A DNA stretch of 64,000 bases from positions 2,442,501 through 2,506,500 of the forward strand of contig NZ_LT630450.1 of assembly GCF_900116045.1 (NCBI RefSeq). The letters are read 5' to 3'. Position numbers and translations under genes: made by a program. The notes under the pieces were generated by a model. That model saw only the letters and a program-made list of their open reading frames with translations. It was not told the DNA's origin and did not search any database. Within the stretch, counting starts at the first letter, position 1; each line of letters starts with the position of its first letter. This DNA is from Desulfovibrio piger. Its GTDB lineage: Bacteria > Desulfobacterota > Desulfovibrionia > Desulfovibrionales > Desulfovibrionaceae. Shown piece after piece: positions 1 through 8,843 of the stretch.

Positions 1-282
1 GAGCACGGCATGGCCCTGGCCCGCTACGCGGTGGAAAAGCTCACGGCCCTGCCCGGTGTTTCCCGGCTCAATGACGCGCCCTTCGGCAACGAAGTGGCCC
101 TGCGCCTGCCGCGTCCCGCCGAGGAGGTGGTGCAGGCCCTGCTGCGCCAGGGCGTGGCCGCCGGGTATCCTGTGGGCCGTGCCTATGCGGGCATGGATGA
201 TGTGCTCTTGCTGGCCTGCACCGAATGCAACACGCGCGCTCAGGTGGATGCCATGGTCGAAAAGCTGGGAGGTCTGCTGTGA
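1..282 (+). CDS. gcvPA: Glycine dehydrogenase (decarboxylating) subunit 1, 3' end only
   Basis: The reading frame is open from the first base, so only the last 93 codons are present. This is the alpha half of the split P-protein of the glycine cleavage system, which with subunit 2 decarboxylates glycine on PLP and passes the aminomethyl group to the lipoyl H-protein. The visible part is the C-terminal small-domain region of the PLP fold I family, including an Arg-Leu-Pro segment and the closing Met-Val-Glu-Lys-Leu helix. Identification rests mainly on the next gene, an unmistakable subunit 2, whose GTG start overlaps this stop by 4 nt (GTGA), implying translational coupling. Confidence 0.85.
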   Translation, partial: EHGMALARYAVEKLTALPGVSRLNDAPFGNEVALRLPRPAEEVVQALLRQGVAAGYPVGRAYAGMDDVLLLACTECNTRAQVDAMVEKLGGLL

Positions 283-1730
283 AAACCATTTTTGCCGAAT
301 CCGTAGAAGGCCGCCGCGCTCCCGGTCTGGCCCTGCCTGTGGACGATGACGCGCCCCGCGCCGTGCAGATGCTGCCCGAAGCCCTGCTGCGCAAGAGCGC
401 GCCGCGCCTGCCCCAATGCTCCGAACTGGACGTGGTGCGCCACTTCACCAACCTGTCCAAGCTCAACTACAGTGTGGATGCCAATTTCTATCCCCTTGGC
501 TCCTGCACCATGAAGTACAACCCCAAGTTCACGGAATACGTGGCCTCCCTGCCGGGCTTTGCCCGCATGCATCCCCTGCTGGCCCAGCTTTCCGGCGAGC
601 TGGCCCAGGGCGCCCTGCAATGCCTGTATGACGCCGAACAGTGGCTGTGCGAGGTCACGGGCATGAAGGCCTTCACCTTCCAGCCCATGGCCGGGGCCAA
701 CGGCGAATACACCGGCGTCAAGCTCATCGCCGCCTACCACAAGGCCAGGGGCCGCAAGCGCACCAAGATGCTCATCCCCGACTCGGCCCACGGCACCAAC
801 CCCGCCTCGGCCGTGCTGGCGGGCTTCGAGATCGTCAACGTGCCCTCGCGTGACGGCATGGTGGACCCCGCCGCCCTCGAAGAGGCCCTGGCCAAATATC
901 CCGACCAGGTGGCCGGTCTGATGATGACCAACCCCAACACCCTGGGCCTGCTGGAGCTGCACCTGCCCCGCATCGTGGAAGTGCTGCGCCGCGAGGACGC
1001 CCTGCTGTATTACGACGGCGCCAACATGAACGCCATCCTGGGCAAGATGCGCGTGGGCGACGTGGGCTTCGACGTGGTGCACCTCAACGTCCACAAGACC
1101 CTGGGCACGCCCCACGGCGGCGGCGGCCCCGGCTGCGGTCCCGTGGGCGTGGGCGAGCGCCTGCTGCCCTTCCTGCCCGCGCCGCGTGTGCGCAAGGCCG
1201 AGGACGGCAGCTATGCGCTGGACTACGACCTGCCGCAGAGCATCGGCCATATCGGCCCCTTCTATGGCAGCTTCGGCGTGGTGCTGAAGGCCCTGGCCTA
1301 CATGATGCGCCTGGGCGCCGAGGGCCTGACCCGCGCGGCCGAGTTCGCCAGCCTCAATGCCAACTATCTGCGCAAAAAGCTGGAAGGCGTGCTGGACGTG
1401 CCCTTCGACCGCATCTGCGCCCACGAGTTCGTGGCCTCCGCGCCCGAAGGCCTGCGCGCCCTGGACATCGCCAAGGCCCTGCTGGACCGCGGCTTCCACG
1501 CGCCCACGGTCTACTTCCCGCTCATCGTCCATGAATGCCTCATGGCCGAGCCCACGGAGACCGAGAGCAAGCAGACCCTGGATGCCTACATCGAGGCCCT
1601 GCGCGAGATCGTGGCCCTGGGCAAGTCCGATCCCCAGCAGCTGCTGGATGCCCCGGTGAAGATGCCCGTGCGCCGCCTGGACGAGACCGCGGCCGCGCGC
1701 CACATGATCCTTACGGAAGATATGGCATAG
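279..1730 (+). CDS. gcvPB: Glycine dehydrogenase (decarboxylating) subunit 2
   Basis: This is the beta half of the split P-protein, 483 aa, normal for the family. It carries the PLP-binding lysine in the motif HLNVHKT (Lys near residue 273), followed by a glycine-rich PHGGGGPG loop, and the N-terminal YPLGSCTMKYNP motif typical of GcvPB. It acts in the cytoplasm in glycine cleavage, feeding methylene-tetrahydrofolate. I chose the GTG at 279 because a GGGAGG ribosome site lies just upstream (268-273) and it overlaps the gcvPA stop; the first ATG in frame lies well inside gcvPA and has no ribosome site. It is the last gene of its operon, followed by a strong terminator. Confidence 0.96.
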   Translation: MKTIFAESVEGRRAPGLALPVDDDAPRAVQMLPEALLRKSAPRLPQCSELDVVRHFTNLSKLNYSVDANFYPLGSCTMKYNPKFTEYVASLPGFARMHPLLAQLSGELAQGALQCLYDAEQWLCEVTGMKAFTFQPMAGANGEYTGVKLIAAYHKARGRKRTKMLIPDSAHGTNPASAVLAGFEIVNVPSRDGMVDPAALEEALAKYPDQVAGLMMTNPNTLGLLELHLPRIVEVLRREDALLYYDGANMNAILGKMRVGDVGFDVVHLNVHKTLGTPHGGGGPGCGPVGVGERLLPFLPAPRVRKAEDGSYALDYDLPQSIGHIGPFYGSFGVVLKALAYMMRLGAEGLTRAAEFASLNANYLRKKLEGVLDVPFDRICAHEFVASAPEGLRALDIAKALLDRGFHAPTVYFPLIVHECLMAEPTETESKQTLDAYIEALREIVALGKSDPQQLLDAPVKMPVRRLDETAAARHMILTEDMA

Positions 1731-1789
1731 CGGGCAGGGCGCCCCCGTCCTCCGGCACGGAGCGGCGTCCCGCCTGCCATGCCCCTGTC

Positions 1790-1820
1790 ACGGCGGTCCT
1801 TCGGGGCCGCCGTTGTTTTT
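1790..1820 (+). terminator. Intrinsic terminator of the gcvPAB operon
   Basis: A 10-bp stem (one G-T pair) is closed by a C(TTCG)G tetraloop and followed by TTGTTTTT. It lies 60 nt after the gcvPB stop. Confidence 0.85.
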
Positions 1821-1952
1821 GGGGGAGCAGGGGGACGGGAGGGCAGGGGGCCGGCAGATCGGCGCATGGAGTGCATCGCAGGCAGGATGCCTTCCGCCGC
1901 TGCCCTTGCCACTTTCTTTTTAAGAATATATCCTGATAAAAAAGGAGGCATC

Positions 1953-2414
1953 ATGAACTACTGGTTGTTCAAGAGCGAGCCGGGCTGCTATTCCTGGCAG
2001 GATCTGGAAGCCGCGCCCGGACAGACCACGTCCTGGGACGGCGTGCGCAATTATCAGGCCCGCAATTTCATGAAAGCCATGAAAAAGGGCGACCTGGGCT
2101 TTTTCTACCACAGCGGTGCGGACCCCTCCATCGTGGGCGTGGTGGAGGTGGTGCGCGAGGCCTATCCCGACCATACGGCGCAGGACCCCGAGAACAATCA
2201 TTTCGACCCCCGGGCCACGCCGGAAAAGCCCATCTGGGAGATGGTGGACGTGCGCCTGCACAAAGCCCTGCCCGCCCTGAGCCGCAAGGAGCTGGCCGGG
2301 CACGCCGCCCTGGCAGGCATGGAACTCATGCGCCGGGGCAGTCGGCTCTCCGTCCAGCCGGTAAGCGCGGAAGCCTTTGAATATATTATGCATCTGGCGG
2401 ATGAGAAAAAATAG
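1953..2414 (+). CDS. EVE domain-containing protein
   Basis: This 153-aa single-domain protein opens with MNYWLFKSEP, the signature start of EVE (PUA-like) proteins, and contains the family motifs WDGVRNYQARN, GDLGFFYHS and the buried aromatic residues of the pocket. EVE domains are thought to recognise modified bases in DNA or RNA; the substrate here is unknown. The ATG at 1953 is preceded by AAAGGAGG, an excellent ribosome site. It stands alone between the gcvPB terminator and an AT-rich gap, so it is probably monocistronic. Confidence 0.92.
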   Translation: MNYWLFKSEPGCYSWQDLEAAPGQTTSWDGVRNYQARNFMKAMKKGDLGFFYHSGADPSIVGVVEVVREAYPDHTAQDPENNHFDPRATPEKPIWEMVDVRLHKALPALSRKELAGHAALAGMELMRRGSRLSVQPVSAEAFEYIMHLADEKK

Positions 2415-2938
2415 ACAATCCCGGCGGCCACAGGGGGCGCTGAAAAAGTGTTGCCGGGAGCCTCTGGACAGGATATAAAAAAATTTTTTTTGTTTTGATT
2501 CCTTATCTTGAAGATAGGTGGACAGGAAAACAACTGCCGTAATGTGTACAATGCAGAGACTGTTGCATATGGTTTCTTTCTCTCTTGTGTGTTTTTTCTT
2601 TGGAAAAATTTGATTGTATCATCTGTGTTGCCTTCTTTTTTGTACATTTTTCCTTAGTAAAAGGAGCCTGATAGTCGAAAAATATATTTTATAAAATATT
2701 TTTAAAAATACAAGAAGAGGGAGATCCCTTTTTTTCTTTGCAACATCAGATTGGGGAGCAGTTTTACCTTTTCAAAAAAAGAAATTCTTGCTAAAAAAAT
2801 TCATTCGGCCCGGATCAACCTGTCCGTCGGAGCAGGCCTTGCTGCGTGCTCTTTTTTTCGTGTTCCGGGTAGATTGGGTGCAGGCCCGGTCGGGAGCCCG
2901 GGTTGATGAGCATATTTCATGAGTAACAGGAGGCCCTT
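2415..2938 (+). promoter_or_regulatory. AT-rich 5' regulatory gap of the lactate locus
   Basis: About 520 bp hold no gene. The stretch 2470-2810 is markedly AT-rich in an otherwise GC-rich window. It includes a perfect 16-nt palindrome, ATATTTTATAAAATAT, at 2684-2699 that could be an operator or contain a -10 element, and an imperfect inverted repeat CCTTATCTTGAAGATAGG near 2500. I could not assign a convincing -35/-10 pair. A strong ribosome site (AACAGGAGG) precedes the next gene. Confidence 0.5.
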
Positions 2939-4324
2939 ATGGCAAGCCAGGCGCTTATCAAAGAATTTGAAGATCTCCTCGGCAAGGAAAACGTGTTCAG
3001 CTCCGAAGCTGACCGCCAGAGTTATTCCTATGATTCCGCGGTGCTGCCCCCCGTGGTGCCCGCTTTCGCGCTGCGTCCCACCACCACCGAGCAGCTCGGC
3101 ATCTGCGTGAAGAAACTCTATGATTACGGCATCCCCATGACCGTGCGCGGCGCCGGCACCAACCTGTCCGGCGGCACCATCCCTGACAGCAAGGAAAGCG
3201 TGGTCATCCTGACCAACGGTCTGAACCGCATCCTTGAGATCAACTCCGACGACCTGTACGCCGTGGTGGAACCCGGCGTGGTCACGGCCGACTTCGCCGC
3301 CGCTGTTGCCCAGAAGAACCTTTTCTACCCCCCGGATCCGGGGTCTCAGGCCGTATCCACCCTGGCCGGCAACATCGCCGAGAACGCCGGCGGTCTGCGC
3401 GGCCTGAAATACGGCGTCACCAAGGACTATCTGATGGGCCTGGAATTCTTTGACGCCACCGGCGAACTGGTCAAGACCGGTTCCCGCACCGTCAAATGCG
3501 TCACCGGCTACAACCTGGCCGGCATGATGCTGCAGTCCGAAGGCACCCTGGGCGTCATCTCCCAGGCCGTGCTCAAGCTGGTGCCCCCGCCGAAGGCCTC
3601 CAAGGCCCTGATGGCCGTGTTCGACGACATGCAGAAGGCCGCCGAAGCCGTGGCCGGCATCATCGCCGCCCACGTGGTGCCCTGTACGCTGGAATTCCTG
3701 GACAACAACACCATCGTGCGCGTGGACGACTACACCAAGGCCGGCCTGCCCCGTGACGCTGCGGCCATCCTGCTCATCGAGGTGGACGGCCATCCCGCTC
3801 AGGTGGCTGACGAAGCCGTGGTGGTGGAACGCGTGCTGCAGCAGACCGGCGCCGTGGCCGTGCATGTGGCCAAGGACGCTGCCGAAAAGTTCAAGCTGTG
3901 GGAAGCCCGCCGCCAGGCCCTGCCCGTGCTGGCCCGCTGCAAGCCCACCACCGTGCTGGAAGACGCCACCGTGCCGCGCTCCCAGATCCCTGCCATGATG
4001 AAGGCCGTCAACGACATCGCCAAGAAGTACAATGTCGAAGTGGGCACCTTCGGTCATGCCGGTGACGGCAACCTGCATCCCACCTTCCTGTGCGACAAGC
4101 GCGACAAGGAAGAATTCGCCCGCGTGGAAGCCGCCGTCGACGAAATGTTCGACGTGGCCATCAGCCTGCACGGCACCCTGTCCGGCGAACACGGCATCGG
4201 CACCGCCAAGGCCCGGTGGCTGGAAAAGGAAACCTCCCGCGGCACCATCCTCTTCTCGCAGCGCCTGCGCCGCGCTCTGGATCCCAAGGGTCTGCTCAAT
4301 CCCACCAAGCTGGTGGGCATTTAG
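2939..4324 (+). CDS. FAD-binding D-lactate dehydrogenase (GlcD/Dld-II family)
   Basis: This 461-aa flavoprotein is of the VAO/GlcD family. The FAD-binding N-terminal half shows RGAGTNLSGGT (around residue 70) and the DPGS...GNIAENAGG segment; the C-terminal FAD-oxidase domain shows GHAGDGNLHP (around residue 372), with a closing GLLNPTKLV typical of GlcD-like enzymes. With the following Fe-S protein it forms the D-lactate dehydrogenase of Desulfovibrio (equivalent to the DVU3027-DVU3028 pair of D. vulgaris), oxidising lactate to pyruvate at the inner membrane side. It is the first gene of the locus. Glycolate cannot be excluded as substrate from sequence alone. Confidence 0.9.
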   Translation: MASQALIKEFEDLLGKENVFSSEADRQSYSYDSAVLPPVVPAFALRPTTTEQLGICVKKLYDYGIPMTVRGAGTNLSGGTIPDSKESVVILTNGLNRILEINSDDLYAVVEPGVVTADFAAAVAQKNLFYPPDPGSQAVSTLAGNIAENAGGLRGLKYGVTKDYLMGLEFFDATGELVKTGSRTVKCVTGYNLAGMMLQSEGTLGVISQAVLKLVPPPKASKALMAVFDDMQKAAEAVAGIIAAHVVPCTLEFLDNNTIVRVDDYTKAGLPRDAAAILLIEVDGHPAQVADEAVVVERVLQQTGAVAVHVAKDAAEKFKLWEARRQALPVLARCKPTTVLEDATVPRSQIPAMMKAVNDIAKKYNVEVGTFGHAGDGNLHPTFLCDKRDKEEFARVEAAVDEMFDVAISLHGTLSGEHGIGTAKARWLEKETSRGTILFSQRLRRALDPKGLLNPTKLVGI

Positions 4325-4335
4325 GGAGACACGCC

Positions 4336-5628
4336 ATGAGCGACCTGAAAAAACTGGCAAAGCGTCTGATGACGCTTGACGACCGCATCATCGCCTGCAT
4401 GAAGTGCGGCATGTGCCAGGCTGTCTGCCCCATGTTCGGCGCCACCATGATGGAAGCCGACGTGGCCCGCGGCAAGCTGGCCCTGGTGGACAATCTTGCC
4501 CATGAGATGATCGCCGACCCCGAGGCCGTGGCCGACAAGCTGGGCCGCTGCCTGCTGTGCGGCTCCTGCGAGGCCAACTGCCCCTCCGGCGTGAAGATCA
4601 TGGACATCTTCATGGAGGCCCGCGAGATCGTGAACACCTATATTGGCCTGCATCCGGTCAAAAAGATGGTGTTCCGTGCCCTGCTGCCGTATCCCGGCCT
4701 GTTCAATTTTGCCATGCGGGTGGGCGCGCCCATGCAGCGCGTCATCTTCCGCAGCAACAAGGACACCCAGAACACGGCCTGCGCCCCCATGCTCAACTTC
4801 ATGCTGGGCGACCGCCACATCCGTTCCCTGGCCCTCAAGCCCCTGCACGCCATCTACGGCAACCTGGACGAGCCCCGCGTCATGGGCGGTCTGAAGGTGG
4901 CCTTCTTCCCCGGCTGCATGGGGGACAAGCTGTATGTGGATGTGTCCGAAGCCTGCATCAAGGTGCTGCACCACCATAACGTGGCCATCTACATGCCCAG
5001 CAGCTTCGCCTGCTGCGGCATCCCGGCCCTGTCCTCCGGCGACGCCGAAGGCATGGTGAAGCAGATGGCCAAGAGCCTGGCCGCCTTTGGCGAGAGCAGC
5101 TTCGACTATGTGCTGACGGCCTGTTCCTCCTGTACCTCCACCATCAAGGAACTGTGGCCCCGTTACGCCGCCCGCCTGGGCAGCGTGGAACAGCACCAGG
5201 CCGAGGCCCTGGCCGCCATCACCATGGACATCAACGAATTCCTGGTGAAGGTGCTCAAGGTCGAAGCCGTGGAAAGCCTGCCCGGCGCCAAGACCGTGAC
5301 CTACCACGATTCCTGCCACCTCAAGAAGGCCCTGGGCCTTTCCGAGGAACCGCGCACCATCATCAAGGCCAACCCCAACTACAAGCTGGTGGAGATGAAG
5401 GAAGCCGACCGTTGCTGCGGCTGCGGCGGTTCCTTCAACCTCTTCCACTATGACCTGTCGCGTGTCATCGGCCAGCGCAAGCGTGACAACGTGGTGGCCA
5501 CGGGCGCCCATGTGGTGGCCGCCGGCTGCCCTGCCTGCATGATGCAGCTGGAGGACGTGCTTTCGCACAACAATGACCCCGTGCAGGTCAAACACACTAT
5601 CCAGATCTATGCCGAGACCCTCAAATAG
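4336..5628 (+). CDS. Fe-S/CCG-domain subunit of D-lactate dehydrogenase (GlcF-like)
   Basis: This protein of 430 aa has two [4Fe-4S] ferredoxin motifs near residues 21-31 (CMKCGMCQAVCP) and 72-82 (CLLCGSCEANCP). Two CCG domains follow, with FFPGCMGD...ACCG in the first and SCHLKKALG...CCGCGGSF in the second. CCG domains bind noncanonical Fe-S clusters in heterodisulfide reductase-like and glycolate/lactate oxidase subunits. It starts 11 nt after the preceding flavoprotein stop with GGGAG upstream, so the two are co-translated. It should carry electrons from the flavin of the partner toward the quinone or another membrane carrier. Confidence 0.9.
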   Translation: MSDLKKLAKRLMTLDDRIIACMKCGMCQAVCPMFGATMMEADVARGKLALVDNLAHEMIADPEAVADKLGRCLLCGSCEANCPSGVKIMDIFMEAREIVNTYIGLHPVKKMVFRALLPYPGLFNFAMRVGAPMQRVIFRSNKDTQNTACAPMLNFMLGDRHIRSLALKPLHAIYGNLDEPRVMGGLKVAFFPGCMGDKLYVDVSEACIKVLHHHNVAIYMPSSFACCGIPALSSGDAEGMVKQMAKSLAAFGESSFDYVLTACSSCTSTIKELWPRYAARLGSVEQHQAEALAAITMDINEFLVKVLKVEAVESLPGAKTVTYHDSCHLKKALGLSEEPRTIIKANPNYKLVEMKEADRCCGCGGSFNLFHYDLSRVIGQRKRDNVVATGAHVVAAGCPACMMQLEDVLSHNNDPVQVKHTIQIYAETLK

Positions 5629-5657
5629 GGGACGGCATTCATTATAAGGAGACATCA

Positions 5658-6296
5658 ATGGCCCCTGAAGAAATGCAGGATCTTGTTCAGGACTTCACCG
5701 CCAAGGCCACGGCCGTCAACGCCGTGGTGCAGGAGCTGCCCAACATGGCCGCCGCGCTGCAGTACGTGGTGGACGTGTGTGAAAACAAAGCCCCGTGCGA
5801 ACTGATGGCGGACGAGGACGTGGAAAAAGGCCCCAACGGCCCCAACGGCGTGCCCACCCGCGTGCAGCGCATCGTGGCCGCCCCTGTCCTGAACGACGAA
5901 GACTTTGCCACCCTGGAAGCCGCCTGCAACGAAAAGGGCTTCCTGTGCATCCGTGACGGTCTGCGCAACCATCTGGCCGGTATCGACGTGGGTCTGACCG
6001 CCGCCGAGATGGGCGTGTCTTCCAGTGCCACCTGTCTGGTGAACACCGATAACGAAGATGCCCGTCTGGCCGGCATGATCAGCGAGATCCATGTGCTGCT
6101 GCTGGCCAAGTCCAAGCTGGTGCGCACCCTGCCCGAGATCGCCGACCGCATGCGCGAGCTGCTCATGGCCAACCCCAAGGGCGGCAACTACACGACCCTG
6201 ATCAGCGGCCCCAGCCGTACCGCCGATATCGAGCGCGTGGCCGCCGTGGGCGTTCATGGCCCGCTGGAATTGCATATCATTCTTCTGGAGGACTAA
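5658..6296 (+). CDS. lldG: L-lactate dehydrogenase subunit LldG (LutC-like, LUD domain)
   Basis: This 212-aa protein is almost entirely one LUD (lactate utilisation) domain: a central GLRNHLAGIDVGLTAAEMGV segment and a C-terminal SGPSRTADIE motif, both highly conserved in LutC proteins. It is the small subunit of the LldEFG/LutABC L-lactate dehydrogenase. The ATG at 5658 has AAGGAG 10 nt upstream. It sits 29 nt after the D-lactate dehydrogenase Fe-S gene and 3 nt before lldEF. In D. vulgaris pta and ackA separate these two dehydrogenases; here they are absent. Confidence 0.92.
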   Translation: MAPEEMQDLVQDFTAKATAVNAVVQELPNMAAALQYVVDVCENKAPCELMADEDVEKGPNGPNGVPTRVQRIVAAPVLNDEDFATLEAACNEKGFLCIRDGLRNHLAGIDVGLTAAEMGVSSSATCLVNTDNEDARLAGMISEIHVLLLAKSKLVRTLPEIADRMRELLMANPKGGNYTTLISGPSRTADIERVAAVGVHGPLELHIILLED

Positions 6297-6299
6297 GCC

Positions 6300-8456
6300 A
6301 TGAGCCACACTGCACCCAAAAGCCTTTCGGATTACCGCAAGGATATTGATTCCGCCCTTGAGGACAGCTTCCTGCGCCGTACCCTCGACACCTTCGCCGT
6401 GGCCTACCGCGCCAACCGTGAAGCTGTGTTCAAGGAAGTGGACGAACGCGGCCTGATCAAGCAGATCGCCGATGCCAAGGACGATGCCTGCAAGCACATG
6501 GAAGAACTGTACGAACAGTTCCGCCGTGTGGCCGAGGAACGCGGCGTGCACGTGCATCGCGCCGCCACCGCCGAGGATGCCAACCGCATCATCGCCAGCA
6601 TCGCCCGCGAGAACAACGTCAAGCGCATCATCAAGTCCAAGTCCATGACCGCTGAAGAAATCCAGCTGAACCCCTACCTGGAAAAGGAAGGGTTCATCGT
6701 GGACGAGACCGACCTTGGCGAATGGATCATCCAGCTGCGCCACGAAGGTCCCTCGCACATGGTCATGCCCGCCATCCACCTGTCCCGCTATCAGGTGGCC
6801 GACGACTTCACCAAGGAGACCGGCGTCAAGCAGGATGCCGAAGACATCCAGCGCCTGGTGAAAGTGGCCCGCGTGCAGCTGCGCCGCAAGTTCATCAACG
6901 GTGACATGGGCATCTCCGGCTGCAACTTCGCCGTGGCCGAGATGGGCGCCGTCAGCACCGTGACCAACGAAGGCAACGCCCGCATGGTCACCACCCTGCC
7001 GCGCGTCCATGTGGCCATCGCCGGCCTGGACAAGCTGATCCCCAACCTGGAAGTGGCCCTGACCGCCCTGCAGGTGCTGCCCCGTAACGCCACGGCCCAG
7101 CGCCTGACCGCGTACGTCACCTTCATGGCCGGTGCCGGCGAATGCCGCGTCTGTGAGGACAACAAGAAGATCATGCATGTGGTCTTCCTGGACAACGGCC
7201 GTACCGAGATCGCCCGCGATCCGCTGTTCTCCCAGATCTTCCGCTGCGTGCGCTGCGGCGCCTGCGCCAACGTCTGTCCCGTGTTCCGCCTGGTGGGCGG
7301 CCACAAGATGGGCTACATCTACATCGGCGCCATCGGCCTGATCCTGACCTACTTCTTCCACGGCAAGGACAAGGCCAAGGTGCTGTGCCAGAACTGCGTG
7401 GGCTGCGAATCCTGCAAGAACGTCTGCGCCGGCGGCATCGACCTGCCCCGCCTGATCCGCGAGATCCGCTCCCGCCTGACCGAAGAGCAGGGCGGTGGTG
7501 TGGAAGGCACCCTGCTGGCCGCCGTGATGAAGAACCGCAAGATGTTCCACAGCCTGCTCAAGTTCGCCAAGTACGCCCAGAAGCCCTTCACCGGCGGCAC
7601 CCAGTTCCAGCGCCACCTGCCGGCCATGTTCCTTGGCAAGCACGGCTTCAAGGCCCTGCCCGCCATCGCCAACGAGGCCTTCCGTGACCGCTGGGCCAAG
7701 ATCGCTCCGCGCGTGGCCACCCCGCGCTACCGCGTGGCCATCTTCGGCGGCTGCGCCCAGGACTTCGTCTACCCCGAACAGCTGGAAGCCTGCGTCAAGG
7801 TGCTGGGCGCCCGCGGCGTGGCCGTGGAATATCCCATGTCCCAGACCTGCTGCGGCCTGCCCCTGGAAATGATGGGCCAGCGCAAGACCTCCGTGGACGT
7901 GGCCAAGCAGAACCTGGACGCCTTCGACGCCAGCAAGTATGACGCCATCATCACCCTGTGCGCCAGCTGCGCTTCCCATCTGAAGCATTCGTACCCCCAG
8001 ATCCTGGAAGGCAAGGCCGACGCCGCCCGCGTGCAGCTCTTCGCCGACAAGGTGACGGACTACAGCTCCTTCGTGCATGACGTCCTCGGCCTGACCGAGA
8101 AGGACTTCAACAACAGCGGTGAAAAGGTGACCTACCACGCCTCCTGCCACATCTGCCGCGGCCTGGGCGTGACCAAGGCCCCGCGTGACCTCATCGCCGA
8201 TGCGGCCACCTATGTGCCGTGCGCCGAAGAAGACGTGTGCTGCGGTTTCGGTGGCACCTACTCCATGAAGTTCCCGGAAATCTCCGGCACGCTGCTGGCC
8301 AAGAAGCTGAAGAACATCGAAGCGACCGGTGCCTCCCGCGTGGTCATGGACTGCCCCGGCTGCGTCATGCAGCTGCGTGGTGGTGTGGAAAAGCAGGGCA
8401 TGAAGGTCAAGGTCTCGCACATCGCGGAACTGGTGGCCGAAAACCTGAAAAACTAA
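6300..8456 (+). CDS. lldEF: Fused L-lactate dehydrogenase Fe-S subunit LldEF (LutB-LutA fusion)
   Basis: This 718-aa protein joins what are usually two proteins. Residues about 1-300 are a LutB-type LUD domain (NFAVAEMGAVSTVTNEGNARM). Residues about 316-375 carry two [4Fe-4S] motifs (CVRCGACANVCP, CQNCVGCESCKNVC). From about 480 onward come two CCG domains of LutA type (GGCAQDF...CCGLP near 517; SCHICRGLG...CCGFGG near 615-650). Fusion of LldE and LldF is known from Desulfovibrio (DVU3033-like). It should oxidise L-lactate and pass electrons on through its clusters. It closes the dehydrogenase operon. Confidence 0.92.
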   Translation: MSHTAPKSLSDYRKDIDSALEDSFLRRTLDTFAVAYRANREAVFKEVDERGLIKQIADAKDDACKHMEELYEQFRRVAEERGVHVHRAATAEDANRIIASIARENNVKRIIKSKSMTAEEIQLNPYLEKEGFIVDETDLGEWIIQLRHEGPSHMVMPAIHLSRYQVADDFTKETGVKQDAEDIQRLVKVARVQLRRKFINGDMGISGCNFAVAEMGAVSTVTNEGNARMVTTLPRVHVAIAGLDKLIPNLEVALTALQVLPRNATAQRLTAYVTFMAGAGECRVCEDNKKIMHVVFLDNGRTEIARDPLFSQIFRCVRCGACANVCPVFRLVGGHKMGYIYIGAIGLILTYFFHGKDKAKVLCQNCVGCESCKNVCAGGIDLPRLIREIRSRLTEEQGGGVEGTLLAAVMKNRKMFHSLLKFAKYAQKPFTGGTQFQRHLPAMFLGKHGFKALPAIANEAFRDRWAKIAPRVATPRYRVAIFGGCAQDFVYPEQLEACVKVLGARGVAVEYPMSQTCCGLPLEMMGQRKTSVDVAKQNLDAFDASKYDAIITLCASCASHLKHSYPQILEGKADAARVQLFADKVTDYSSFVHDVLGLTEKDFNNSGEKVTYHASCHICRGLGVTKAPRDLIADAATYVPCAEEDVCCGFGGTYSMKFPEISGTLLAKKLKNIEATGASRVVMDCPGCVMQLRGGVEKQGMKVKVSHIAELVAENLKN

Positions 8457-8466
8457 CGAAAAACGA

Positions 8467-8496
8467 GCGGCGGCGTGCCTTGCGGCGCGCCGCCGC
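8467..8496 (+). terminator. Stem-loop after lldEF (possible terminator)
   Basis: A perfect 9-bp stem (GCGGCGGCG/CGCCGCCGC) lies 10 nt after the lldEF stop. No T-run follows, so it may stabilise the mRNA end or be a weak or Rho-assisted terminator. Confidence 0.45.
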
Positions 8497-8521
8497 CTTC
8501 CATGCGGGCCTGACCTGTCCG

Positions 8522-8555
8522 GGCCCGGCATGAAGGGCCGGCCTCGTGCCGGGCC
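8522..8555. other. Second inverted repeat in the lldEF-lctP gap
   Basis: The arms GGCCCGGCA and TGCCGGGCC form a perfect 9-bp stem in the 387-bp gap before the permease. No T-run follows. Apart from this, the preceding hairpin and the permease ribosome site, the gap shows nothing recognisable. Confidence 0.4.
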
Positions 8556-8843
8556 GGGTGCTGCCCAGGGCGCCCCGGCAGCAGGGGACAGGAGGGATTT
8601 TTGGGCAGACACCGGGTCTCCGGGCGGTTTTGAGGAAGGCCGCCGTCTGTCCGAAAACGCCGCATGTCGCGGCCTTTTCCTGGCGAACCTGACGGAGCGC
8701 CGGTGGGCCCGCGGCCGTGCGGCAAGGTCACGACCGTCATGCGGCATGTCTCATGCCGCCGGTTTTGGGAAGGTCACGGCTGCGTGTGGTGCGAAAATAT
8801 GCGGCCGGTCATGTTCAACATGGACACTTGCAGAGGAGGTCTC

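Noticed and set aside
5655..8747. A 1030-codon minus-strand frame opposite lldG-lldEF
   Set aside because: Antisense shadow of two clear lactate dehydrogenase genes, with low-complexity composition and no ribosome site.
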